In this document: positions 1 to 6,411 of the stretch, one piece after another | Position numbering within the stretch: the stretch's first letter is position 1 | How the letters are laid out: each line of letters starts with the position of its first letter | From: Peptococcaceae bacterium | GTDB lineage: Bacteria > Bacillota > Desulfitobacteriia > Desulfitobacteriales > Desulfitobacteriaceae | Direction of reading: 5' to 3' | Assembly (NCBI GenBank): GCA_031289815.1 | Contig: JAITOS010000013.1 | Location: 1-13,939, forward strand | Length of the DNA: 13,939 nucleotides | The notes under the pieces: generated by a model | Database searches by the model: none | Told to the model about the DNA's origin: nothing | What the model saw: the letters and a program-made list of their open reading frames with translations, nothing else | Position numbers and translations under genes: made by a program

Positions 1-3
1 TAA

Positions 4-34
4 AAACCCGGAAAGCCTTACAGCGTCCGGGTTT
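4..34 (-). terminator. Intrinsic terminator after the tRNA cluster
   Basis: Read on the minus strand, a perfect 9-bp stem (AAACCCGGA / TCCGGGTTT) with a 13-nt loop is followed by further T residues up to the window edge. It lies 15 nt past the CCA end of the tRNA-His gene, so it most likely ends the Pro-Arg-His tRNA transcript. The stem and U-rich tail are read directly; function is inferred. Confidence 0.8.
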
Positions 35-48
35 CTTGTTTAAAATTT

Positions 49-125
49 TGGGGTGGATGAGGGGACTTGAACCCCCGAATGCCGGAGCCACAATCCGGTG
101 CGTTAACCACTTCGCCACAACCACC
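49..125 (-). tRNA. tRNA-His (GTG anticodon)
   Basis: The minus strand folds into a full cloverleaf with anticodon loop TTGTGGC closed by the CCGGA/TCCGG stem, D-stem GCG/CGC, T-loop TTCAAGT and an encoded 3' CCA. The extra 5' G at 125 faces discriminator C at 52, the G-1:C73 pair that marks bacterial tRNA-His. Acceptor position 5:68 is a T-T mismatch, a small oddity in an otherwise canonical gene. It is last in a three-tRNA cluster, 16 nt after tRNA-Arg. Confidence 0.95.
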
Positions 126-141
126 ACGTCTATCAACTGAT

Positions 142-218
142 TGGCGCGCCTGGAGAGATTCGAACTCCCGACCCTCTGCTTAGAAGGCAGATGCTCTATC
201 CAACTGAGCTACAGGCGC
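142..218 (-). tRNA. tRNA-Arg (TCT anticodon)
   Basis: The minus strand gives acceptor GCGCCTG/CAGGCGC with discriminator G and encoded CCA, D-arm GCTC/GAGC, anticodon arm TCTGC-CTTCTAA-GCAGA (anticodon TCT, reading AGA/AGG) and T-loop TTCGAAT. Every stem is intact. It is the middle gene of the cluster. Confidence 0.96.
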
Positions 219-234
219 TCGAAAAAGCTTTTTT

Positions 235-312
235 TGGTCGGGGCAGAGGGATTTGAACCCCCGGCCTCCTGCTCCCAAGGCAGGCGCGCTAGCCAAGCTG
301 CGCTATGCCCCG
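235..312 (-). tRNA. tRNA-Pro (TGG anticodon)
   Basis: The minus strand gives acceptor CGGGGCA/TGCCCCG with a 5' C (typical of tRNA-Pro), discriminator A and encoded CCA, D-stem GCGC/GCGC, anticodon arm CCTGC-CTTGGGA-GCAGG (anticodon TGG) and T-loop TTCAAAT. It is first in the cluster. The 16-nt spacer to tRNA-Arg holds a 12-bp A/T palindrome (AAAAAGCTTTTT), perhaps a processing spacer. Confidence 0.96.
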
Positions 313-329
313 TTGGAATCACATAGACT

Positions 330-358
330 AGTATATATCAGAGAAAATTCCGCGTCAA
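330..358 (-). promoter_or_regulatory. Sigma-A-type promoter for the tRNA cluster
   Basis: The minus strand carries TTGACG (353-358), a 17-nt spacer and TATACT (330-335). The predicted start, about 7 nt on, lies roughly 10 nt before the mature 5' end of tRNA-Pro. Spacing and both hexamers are close to consensus. The tRNAs can thus be transcribed independently of rdgB upstream. Confidence 0.8.
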
Positions 359-444
359 GCCTGTTTCCGCCGTTTTAGCATTTTTATAGGTATTCCCTTT
401 TTATGGATATCTCTTTCCCGCGATCCTATCTTTAAACCGTCTTT

Positions 445-1080
445 TCATTCCCCGGACTGGGAGGAATCATCCGTATTCTGTGCTTTTTTCAATAATTCTT
501 TCAGAATCGGGATCGCATTGCGTAAAGCCTGGGCGCGGTGACTGATCCGGTTTTTCTGGACCGAATTCATCTCCGCCAGCGTTCTCCCGAAATCCTCCAC
601 CAGAAAGACCGGATCATAGCCGAAACCTTCCTTGCCGCGCCGGTGCCGCGTGATCTTGCCGCGCAGCGTCCCTTCCGTCAGATATTCCTCCCTTTCCGGC
701 GTGACGATCGCCAAAGCGCAGCGAAAACTGGCCGCTCGCTGTTCATCCGGAACCGCTTCCATCTCCGCCAGCAATTTATCGATATTGCGTTCATCATTCT
801 TGGTTTCTCCGGCAAAACGAGCGGACAAAATCCCCGGCGCCCCCTGCAAGGCTTCCACTTCCAACCCGGAATCATCGGCCAGACAGATCAGCCCGCTTCT
901 CAGCATCCCTTCCCGCGCTTTGATCATCGCGTTTTCAGCGAAATTTTTTCCATTCTCCTCAATCTCCGGCCAATCCGCAATATGATCGGAAGATAAGATT
1001 TCAACGCTTTCATCGGCCAAAAGCTCTTTGAGTTCCTGGATTTTCCCCCGGTTTTGGGAAGCCAGCAAAATCTTTAACAT
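445..1080 (-). CDS. rdgB: XTP/dITP diphosphatase (HAM1/RdgB family)
   Basis: The 211-residue protein hydrolyses non-canonical purine triphosphates (XTP, dITP, ITP) to monophosphates and so keeps deaminated bases out of DNA and RNA; it is cytosolic. Family marks seen are the N-terminal substrate motif SQNRGK (residues 8-13), the acidic catalytic motif LADDSGLEVEAL with Asp70 in place, GFGYDPVF (152-159) and SHRAQAL (180-186). Length is usual for the family, with a slightly extended hydrophilic C-terminus. The ATG lies inside the last codons of rph (7-nt overlap) without a strong ribosome site of its own, pointing to translational coupling. The rph–rdgB pair is conserved in Firmicutes next to gerM and murI. 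No terminator is obvious between it and the tRNA promoter. Confidence 0.95.
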   Translation of the reverse strand: MLKILLASQNRGKIQELKELLADESVEILSSDHIADWPEIEENGKNFAENAMIKAREGMLRSGLICLADDSGLEVEALQGAPGILSARFAGETKNDERNIDKLLAEMEAVPDEQRAASFRCALAIVTPEREEYLTEGTLRGKITRHRRGKEGFGYDPVFLVEDFGRTLAEMNSVQKNRISHRAQALRNAIPILKELLKKAQNTDDSSQSGE

Positions 1081-1805
1081 CCTGATTCACCACGCAATGC
1101 CCTTTTTTGTTCATCGATCAGTTCTTTTATTCCTTTTTCCGCCAAATCCAGAAATTCATTTAATTCCCGCCGGTCAAAGTTCTCCTTTTCCGCAGTTCCC
1201 TGAATCTCTACAAATCTGCCGCTTTCCGTCATGACGATATTCATATCGACTTCAGCCTGTGAATCCTCCGCATAGGCCAGATCCAGCAGAGCTTCTCCTC
1301 CGACCTTCCCTATCGATACGGCGGCGAGCGCTTCCAGAATCGGATTCTCTTTGATCTTCTCCGCGTTTAGCAAATACCTCACGGCGTCCGCCAGCGCGAC
1401 ATAGGCCCCGGTAATCGACGCGGTTCGCGTCCCCCCGTCCGCCTGTAAAACATCACAATCCAGCCAAATCGTCCGCTCCCCTAATTTCTTAAAATCAATC
1501 ACGGAGCGAAGCGCCCGACCAATCAAGCGTTGAATCTCCATCGTCCGGCCGGACAATCTGCCCTTGGAAGCCTCCCGCTGCGTTCTTACCTGAGTAGCCC
1601 GCGGCAGCATCGAATACTCCGCCGTCACCCAGCCATTCCCGTTGCCGCGCTGAAACGGCGGCACTTTTTCCTCCACCGTGGCCGTGCATAAAACCCGCGT
1701 ATCCCCTACTTCTATCAATACCGAACCTTCCGGCGTTTTGGTGAAATTTCTGATCATCTTCACTTTACGCAATTGATCATTTGCCCGTCCATCCAAACGT
1801 TCCAT
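1074..1805 (-). CDS. rph: Ribonuclease PH
   Basis: RNase PH is a phosphorolytic 3'-to-5' exoribonuclease that trims tRNA 3' ends and other structured RNAs; it forms a ring of six subunits. The 243-residue protein starts with the typical DGR block and shows GNGNGWVTAEYSMLPRAT, the GRTMEIQRLIGRALR helix, the phosphate-site segment DCDVLQADGGTRTASITGA, and the EVDMNIVMT / FVEIQGTAE core. Length matches the family norm. The ribosome site before the ATG is weak (GAGGG, 8-9 nt upstream). It overlaps rdgB by 7 nt and probably forms a two-gene operon preceded by a structured leader of more than 200 bp. The tRNA cluster just downstream contains natural substrates. Confidence 0.96.
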   Translation of the reverse strand: MERLDGRANDQLRKVKMIRNFTKTPEGSVLIEVGDTRVLCTATVEEKVPPFQRGNGNGWVTAEYSMLPRATQVRTQREASKGRLSGRTMEIQRLIGRALRSVIDFKKLGERTIWLDCDVLQADGGTRTASITGAYVALADAVRYLLNAEKIKENPILEALAAVSIGKVGGEALLDLAYAEDSQAEVDMNIVMTESGRFVEIQGTAEKENFDRRELNEFLDLAEKGIKELIDEQKRALRGESGC

Positions 1806-1833
1806 TTACCGCGCCCTCATTTCCATACTTCTA

Positions 1834-1852
1834 GCTTGCGCCCTTCGCAAGC
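1834..1852 (-). other. Hairpin in the rph 5' untranslated region
   Basis: A 7-bp perfect stem GCTTGCG/CGCAAGC with loop AAGGG (minus strand) lies about 30 nt before the rph ATG. It is not followed by a T-run, so it does not look like a terminator. It could affect mRNA stability or ribosome access; function is unknown. Confidence 0.4.
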
Positions 1853-1914
1853 ATAGATTTTTCTCTATAGTCCCACCCTGCAAAAATCCATTCTCCTTAT
1901 TGTAGACAAGTTCC

Positions 1915-1956
1915 GCTCTTTTTAACAGTAAAATATTGTCAATTATCAAAAAGAGC
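1915..1956. repeat. 9-bp inverted repeat upstream of rph
   Basis: GCTCTTTTT (1915-1923) and AAAAAGAGC (1948-1956) form a perfect inverted repeat around a 24-nt AT-rich centre. The centre contains a TTGACA on the minus strand (1937-1942) with no -10 box at the right distance. A TACAAT at 1899-1904 could serve as a -10 for rph but has no matching -35. The arms could be an operator or a cruciform; the repeat itself is certain, its role is not. Confidence 0.4.
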
Positions 1957-1961
1957 AAAAC

Positions 1962-2006
1962 AAAACGGAAGCGTTTTCCTTGCCATCGCCTGTGCGCTTC
2001 TGTTTT
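1962..2006 (-). terminator. Intrinsic terminator after the zinc-ribbon gene
   Basis: The minus-strand stem AAAACaGAAGCG / CGCTTCcGTTTT has 11 pairs with one mismatch and is followed by GTTTTG. It sits 44 nt after the zinc-ribbon stop codon and before rph, so rph probably needs its own promoter. The loop is 21 nt, somewhat large. Confidence 0.65.
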
Positions 2007-2049
2007 ACTTCACAACGATTCCTTGCTCTATCACCTGTCGGGTGTAAAC

Positions 2050-2271
2050 TCAACCAACTTTTCTGTCCAAACATTCCTCTAATTTTTCAGACGAAATATC
2101 CTCGCCGTCAATGAGACCGACAGTCGTCCCATCCGCTAATATCTCATAAATCGTTATGTCATCGACCGTACCGGTCCATTCATGACAACACTCCGCACAA
2201 AAATACCTTTCCCGACCGATGCGGCCAACTTTGTGCAAACCACAGAAAGGACAGCGCTCCAAGATGATCAA
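2050..2271 (-). CDS. Small zinc-ribbon protein of unknown function
   Basis: This 73-residue acidic protein opens with a compact treble-clef/zinc-ribbon: CPFC (Cys7, Cys10), 14 residues, then CAEC (Cys25, Cys28), with a further Cys29 and His30 next to it. The remaining 40 residues look like a small beta-rich tail with no motif I recognise. The start is well supported: AAGGAG ends 6 nt before the ATG. It has its own promoter-like -10 box and a downstream terminator, so it is probably a single-gene unit between the activase and rph. Zinc ribbons of this size often bind nucleic acid or serve as protein adaptors, but nothing here decides between them. I do not recognise a named family. Confidence 0.75.
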   Translation of the reverse strand: MIILERCPFCGLHKVGRIGRERYFCAECCHEWTGTVDDITIYEILADGTTVGLIDGEDISSEKLEECLDRKVG

Positions 2272-2290
2272 CTCCTTTATTACAATCTAG

Positions 2291-2305
2291 CTATCTGGCA
2301 TTCAT
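2291..2305 (-). other. Possible 4-codon upstream ORF before the zinc-ribbon gene
   Basis: In the leader of the zinc-ribbon gene the minus strand reads TAGGAGATTGT, then ATG AAT GCC AGA TAG. An AGGAG ribosome site is ideally spaced (5 nt) from the ATG of a four-residue ORF (MNAR) that stops 19 nt before the main ATG. It could be chance, but a Shine-Dalgarno site this good with nothing long to translate is uncommon. Confidence 0.3.
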
Positions 2306-2321
2306 ACAATCTCCTACACCT

Positions 2322-2327
2322 ATTATA
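2322..2327 (-). promoter_or_regulatory. -10 box for the zinc-ribbon gene
   Basis: A perfect TATAAT on the minus strand lies about 50 nt before the zinc-ribbon ATG. No good -35 sits at 16-18 nt; the nearest TTGATA is 23 nt away. The upstream 60 bp are extremely AT-rich, which could act as an UP element or indicate activator dependence. The same AT-rich stretch (about 2340-2400) holds no visible terminator for the preceding activase gene. Confidence 0.5.
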
Positions 2328-2400
2328 CTACATTTCATTTGCTAAAAAGTTATCAAAATGTTAAGTTTTTTATTTTTTTATATTTATTTTTATTTGAAAA

Positions 2401-3204
2401 TTACAGCGCCGAATTCAATGCCGCTATCCCGCAACCGATCGCGCCGTTAAACTGAGGATCGGGCGGCACGACTACCCTTCGCCCGGATCCCTGTTCCAGC
2501 AAGCTAATGACCGCTTGATTCTGCGCCACCCCGCCGCTGAAGACGATCGTCTCCCCCTGAAAAGTCCGCAGCAGCGGCAAGACCCGTCTGACAATGCTCG
2601 CGTTCACCCCGGCCGCCAAGCGAGCGGGAGCATACCCCTCCACGATCTTGCCAATCAGCTCGCTCTCGCCGAAAACCGCGCAGGTAGCGTTTAATTCCAC
2701 CGGCTCTTCCGCATAACGGCTCATTTCCGGCAGACTCATACCCAGAACGTGCGCCATGTTCTCCAGATAGCGCCCGGAAGAAGCCGCGCATTTATCGTTG
2801 GTCAAAAAATCATTCATCCTGCCTTGCCGCACCTGAATGATCTTGCTGTCCTGCCCGCCTAAATCCACCAGCGTAAAATCCAACAAGCCCGTCTGATAGA
2901 CCGCTCCCAGCATATGCGCCTTCAGTTCCGATAAGACCTCCCCATCCACTAAGGCCAGAGTGTTGCGCCCATAGCCGGTAGAGACGGTCTTCAAGCCCGC
3001 CGGAAAACCCAGCGCCGAGAAATCCACCATCAATTTTCCTTCCTGCATCCGGCCAAAGTTACGATAAAATTCGATCGTATCCAGACTCTGTCGGCGGAGC
3101 AGCGAAGGCCTTTCCTCCGCCCCGGATTGCTCCAGCAAGATGATCTTTACGCTGCGGCTTCCCAGATCAACGCCACATACCTGATTTCCCTCTTTCCCTG
3201 CCAT
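2401..3204 (-). CDS. ATP-dependent 2-hydroxyacyl-CoA dehydratase/reductase activase (HgdC/BadF family)
   Basis: The 267-residue protein belongs to the ASKHA-fold activases, which use ATP hydrolysis to push single low-potential electrons onto a partner iron-sulfur enzyme. Seen motifs are phosphate-1 GVDLGSRS (11-18), phosphate-2 DLGGQDSK (114-121), adenosine loop FSGGVAQN (222-229) and the two cysteines that in HgdC homodimers hold one shared [4Fe-4S] cluster: Cys139 (NDKCAASSGR) and Cys175 (CAVFGESE). Length matches the family. It lies 25 nt after the dehydratase-like gene and is surely its partner. A clear ribosome site directly before the ATG is lacking (AAAGGA is 12 nt away). The protein is expected to be cytosolic and oxygen-sensitive. 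The last step of its electron supply (ferredoxin or flavodoxin) is not encoded in the window. Confidence 0.9.
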   Translation of the reverse strand: MAGKEGNQVCGVDLGSRSVKIILLEQSGAEERPSLLRRQSLDTIEFYRNFGRMQEGKLMVDFSALGFPAGLKTVSTGYGRNTLALVDGEVLSELKAHMLGAVYQTGLLDFTLVDLGGQDSKIIQVRQGRMNDFLTNDKCAASSGRYLENMAHVLGMSLPEMSRYAEEPVELNATCAVFGESELIGKIVEGYAPARLAAGVNASIVRRVLPLLRTFQGETIVFSGGVAQNQAVISLLEQGSGRRVVVPPDPQFNGAIGCGIAALNSAL

Positions 3205-3229
3205 CCCTCACGCGTTTCCTTTCCGTCTT

Positions 3230-4249
3230 TCAACCTGTATGTACTCTCTCCCTCAGCATCGCCACAAAGGCCTCCAGCCGCATCTTATTGCGGGCGTCCA
3301 GTCCGGAGGGGTTTTCTCCCTCCAGGGTCAGGATCGGATAATCGAGCTTGCGCCGGATGATGATATCTTCAATCTGCCTGTAACAAAAACTCTGCGTGTA
3401 ATGAATGATCCCATCCAATTTTCTGACCTCGGCCTGACAGCGGATATCCTCGATGCGCCCGAACACCGGATAAGGATAGGTATAGCGCCGGTATTGCTCC
3501 ACGATATCCCCGGCGGCGAACGGCATACTAAATTGCCGTTGCACCTCGTTAAAAATCACGCGCGCCCCCTGTTCCTCTAAAAAATCATAGAGCGAAGGGA
3601 AAATCGGCGGCACCCCGATCAAGCCTAAGCGAACCACGGAATTCTTCCCTGTCTTTCGCGGGAAAGCGTCCCGTCGGCGCGCCGCTTCAATAAAACATTG
3701 CAGTTCCGCCGCGAAGACCTCCGGCTGACCGTTAAAATCCGAGCAAGACACCAGATACTGATGATTTTCCTGGCCTGTCACCTTATTTTCCTCCCAGGTT
3801 AAACGGTCGATTTCCCAAGCCAACGCCCGGATCACGTCTAAACGGCGTTTCTGGGCGTTCACTTCTTCCCAGCTTGTCCCCAGCCGTTCGATGAGCTTGC
3901 TGATCTGAAGTTGCAGCATATCCCGGTCGCGGTCATAGGGAAAAGCAAAGGCAATCGTCTCTTTCCCCTGCACCTCCCAGGTTTCCATCAACGCCTGCGT
4001 ATTACTGCAATCTCCCTGAATCACCGCAATAATGCGCTCAATCTCCGGTTCGCGCAAAGCCGTGGCGTACAGCCCTTTAATCCAGCCGCAAACATTGCGC
4101 GGAAAGCCGTCCAGCTCCGCTTCCTCCACCCGGCGCATCGCGTCCGGACTGGTAATGAAGATATTATTTAAATCCACCGGAATTTCTCTCGCCGCGTAAA
4201 TCACTTCCACCGGAATCGTGGTGGTTATCCCTATTTTTCCCATCGTCAC
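3230..4249 (-). CDS. 2-hydroxyacyl-CoA dehydratase-family / double-cubane-type protein (HgdB/YjiM-like)
   Basis: The 339-residue protein has the two-lobed 2-hydroxyacyl-CoA dehydratase D-component fold signature: NVCGWIKG (Cys54), the family-defining GDCSNT (Cys81) and QSFCYRQIED (Cys289), plus Cys169, Cys185 and Cys271. True dehydratases have two different subunits. Here there is one subunit plus one activase, the arrangement of YjiM/YjiL and of double-cubane cluster proteins (DCCPs), which bind a [8Fe-9S] cluster and reduce small molecules rather than dehydrate acyl-CoA. Which cysteines bind metal here cannot be settled by eye. The GTG start overlaps the murI stop (GTGA), so translation is coupled; an in-frame ATG two codons later is an alternative. 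Substrate is unknown. Confidence 0.85.
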   Translation of the reverse strand: MTMGKIGITTTIPVEVIYAAREIPVDLNNIFITSPDAMRRVEEAELDGFPRNVCGWIKGLYATALREPEIERIIAVIQGDCSNTQALMETWEVQGKETIAFAFPYDRDRDMLQLQISKLIERLGTSWEEVNAQKRRLDVIRALAWEIDRLTWEENKVTGQENHQYLVSCSDFNGQPEVFAAELQCFIEAARRRDAFPRKTGKNSVVRLGLIGVPPIFPSLYDFLEEQGARVIFNEVQRQFSMPFAAGDIVEQYRRYTYPYPVFGRIEDIRCQAEVRKLDGIIHYTQSFCYRQIEDIIIRRKLDYPILTLEGENPSGLDARNKMRLEAFVAMLRERVHTG

Positions 4250-5148
4250 TGCTCACACCAGTCGTGCTGATGAACGCCGGTGATCGGCTCATCCAGCAGC
4301 GTATTGCCCACCTGAGCAAATAATTCGGGATTGCCGCTGACATAATAGCGGACGCGCCAGTCTTTTCTCCGTCCTCCGCTATCTTCGCCCTTGCTTTCCC
4401 GCTGCTTCAGAGCGGCGCTGTCCAACGCCAGCAGTACCTTTTGCAGCTCCTGCACCATCGCCTCCGCCGGATCAACGAGCCGGACGTCTTCGCCCAAAAT
4501 CTCCCGCAATACCGCCGACAAAAACGGATAGTGCGTACAGCCCAGGATCACGGAATCCACTTTGGCCTCCAGCAAAGGGGCCAGATAGAATTTCGCGATC
4601 ACTCTCGCTTCCCCTGAATTCGCCAGTCCCGCTTCCACGATGGGAACAAACAGCGGACAAGCCTGCGCCCTGACCAGACTGACCGGCTGCTCCCCCTGCT
4701 GCCAGGATCGGCGCAAACGCTCGTTTTCCGGTAAGATCCCACGGGACAGGGCTTGACTGATGGCTAAAGAGTAGGCTTTGCTCCGGACGGTTCCTTCCGT
4801 GGCAATCAAACCAATCCTGCCCTCTCTGGTCAACTGTACGGCTAAGCCCGCTCCCTGGTCAATCGTACCGATGATCGGGATGGTAAACCGCTCCTGTAAG
4901 GTCGGCAGCGACAGCGCTGAGCTCGTGTTACAGGCCATGACAATCGCCTCGGCCCCCTGTCCGATCAGGAAGGTGATAATCTCTTCCCCAAGGCGGATGA
5001 GTTCTTCTTTGGAGCGGTTTCCGTAAGGCACCCGGGCTGTATCGCCAAAATACACCACCCGCGCCTCCGGAATAGCCGCCAATACTCTTTTCATCACCGT
5101 CAGACCGCCCACGCCTGAATCGAACATGCCAATGATATGACGAGCCAA
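4246..5148 (-). CDS. murI: Glutamate racemase, TTG start
   Basis: MurI converts L- to D-glutamate for peptidoglycan stem peptides in the cytosol. With the preferred start it is 300 residues. The substrate loop FDSGVGG (9-15), PYGNRS (41-46), first catalytic cysteine MACNTSSA (Cys73), CPLFVPIVEAG (164-174) and second catalytic cysteine LGCTHYPF (Cys204) are all intact. The longer frame from the ATG at 5172 would add eight residues, but a strong AAGGAGGG site lies inside those codons exactly 7 nt before TTG, and the TTG gives the family's normal N-terminus. Two apparent insertions, around residues 133-155 and 248-265 (charged), make it longer than the usual 265-285. It lies directly after the MacB-like permease and overlaps the dehydratase-like gene. 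Confidence 0.95.
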   Translation of the reverse strand: MARHIIGMFDSGVGGLTVMKRVLAAIPEARVVYFGDTARVPYGNRSKEELIRLGEEIITFLIGQGAEAIVMACNTSSALSLPTLQERFTIPIIGTIDQGAGLAVQLTREGRIGLIATEGTVRSKAYSLAISQALSRGILPENERLRRSWQQGEQPVSLVRAQACPLFVPIVEAGLANSGEARVIAKFYLAPLLEAKVDSVILGCTHYPFLSAVLREILGEDVRLVDPAEAMVQELQKVLLALDSAALKQRESKGEDSGGRRKDWRVRYYVSGNPELFAQVGNTLLDEPITGVHQHDWCEQ

Positions 5149-5155
5149 ATAAGCG

Positions 5156-5163
5156 CCCTCCTT
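5156..5163 (-). promoter_or_regulatory. Ribosome-binding site that fixes the murI start
   Basis: AAGGAGGG on the minus strand ends 7 nt before the TTG at 5148-5146. The ATG at 5172, only 2 nt after the permease stop, has no such site. This is the main reason for choosing the TTG start. Confidence 0.85.
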
Positions 5164-5174
5164 TTTATTCATGC

Positions 5175-6407
5175 TTATTCATACCTCAGCGCGTCAATGG
5201 GATCCAAATCCGCCGCTTTCTTGGCTGGAAACACGCCAAAGACGATCCCGATAAACGCGGAAAAAGCTACCGCGATCACAATAGCCGCCAGCGATACCTT
5301 GGTCGCCATATCCAGCGCCTTTCCCAATAGCGTGGCGCTGCCAACCCCGAACAGAATCCCGACGCCCCCGCCAATCACGCACAACACCACGGCTTCCACT
5401 AAAAATTGCAAAAGAATATCTTTCCGCTTCGCGCCAATCGCCTTCCGAATGCCGATTTCCCGCGTTCTCTCCGTCACCGATACCAGCATAATATTCATGA
5501 TTCCAATGCCGCCGACCAAAAGAGAAATTCCGGCGATGCCGCCCAGCATCATGGTCATCGTTCGCGTCACCGTCTGAATCGTCGATAAAACATCCGCCTG
5601 GTTGGTAATCGTGAAATCAGCCGTGCCTTCCGCCCCGATCTTATGCGCCTTCATCAATACGGACGTGATCTCCTCCTGCGCCGCTGTCATCGTATCCGGC
5701 GACGTGGCTTCAATAAAGACGGAACGCACGTACTTATTGCCGATCATCCGGATCTGCGCGGTCGAGATCGGTACGATGACGATATCGTCATTATTGGTCA
5801 TGCCGGACGAGCCCTTGCTCTCCGTAATGCCGATCACCATAAAAGGAACATTATTAAATTTAATGGTCTGGCCGATCATATTGGTCTGGCTGCTGCCCGT
5901 CAGATTTTCAACCACCGAAGGCCCGATCACCGCCACCCGCGACCCTTCATTGATATCTTCCTCGGTGATAAAGCGTCCCACCTCGACCGTGATATTGCGA
6001 ACCTCCGCATAGGCGGGCGTCGTTCCGGTCATCGTCGTCTGCGTATTCCCCGCCGCGTTTACCGCCTGAACGCCCACACTGGAAACAGGCGCCATGGTTT
6101 TGATCGCCGAACCGCTCGCCGCCGCCGCGCTTTCCAGTTTTTCCATATCGCTCATCGTCAATGAATTCATGCTTCCAGCCGCCTGCCGAACACCACCAGT
6201 CGTGGCCGCGCCAGGCATAACGATCAGCATGTTGGATCCCAGGCTTTCAATCTGACTCATAATATTGGCCGTCGCACCCGTCGCAATGCCTACCATAGCG
6301 ATCACCGAGCCTACCCCAATAATAATACCCAACATCGTTAAGATCGATCGCATCTTGTTCGCCATCAACGCCCGCAAAGAAACGCGAAAACTTTCCCATA
6401 TATTCAC
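5175..6407 (-). CDS. MacB-like ABC transporter permease, GTG start
   Basis: This MacB/FtsX-superfamily permease has 410 residues. A membrane segment near residues 22-45 (LTMLGIIIGVGSVIAMVGIA) is followed by a large extracytoplasmic domain (about 50-280), then three membrane segments in the C-terminal FtsX domain (about 295-405) with the conserved ERTREIGIRKAIGA coupling helix and the C-terminal DPIDALRYE. MacB-type pumps do not carry substrate through the membrane; they drive extrusion from the periplasmic side by mechanotransmission. The frame stays open 45 codons further upstream, deep into the ATPase gene, but a GTG at 6407 preceded by AAGGGG 9 nt away gives the typical MNIWESFRVSLRAL N-terminus and a 4-nt gap to the ATPase. 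Substrate is unknown. Confidence 0.93.
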   Translation of the reverse strand: MNIWESFRVSLRALMANKMRSILTMLGIIIGVGSVIAMVGIATGATANIMSQIESLGSNMLIVMPGAATTGGVRQAAGSMNSLTMSDMEKLESAAAASGSAIKTMAPVSSVGVQAVNAAGNTQTTMTGTTPAYAEVRNITVEVGRFITEEDINEGSRVAVIGPSVVENLTGSSQTNMIGQTIKFNNVPFMVIGITESKGSSGMTNNDDIVIVPISTAQIRMIGNKYVRSVFIEATSPDTMTAAQEEITSVLMKAHKIGAEGTADFTITNQADVLSTIQTVTRTMTMMLGGIAGISLLVGGIGIMNIMLVSVTERTREIGIRKAIGAKRKDILLQFLVEAVVLCVIGGGVGILFGVGSATLLGKALDMATKVSLAAIVIAVAFSAFIGIVFGVFPAKKAADLDPIDALRYE

Positions 6408-6411
6408 GGTT

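Noticed and set aside
141..326. 61-codon plus-strand frame over the tRNA genes
   Set aside because: It runs through three clear minus-strand tRNA genes; a known type of spurious call.
1870..1879. AGGGTGGGAC on the minus strand before rph, resembling the T-box core AGGGTGGNAC
   Set aside because: It is followed by TATAG instead of CGCG, there is no stem I with a specifier loop, no terminator, and rph is not a T-box type target.
5149..5172. Extra eight N-terminal codons of murI from the ATG at 5172
   Set aside because: These codons contain the ribosome site for the TTG start and give a non-family N-terminus.
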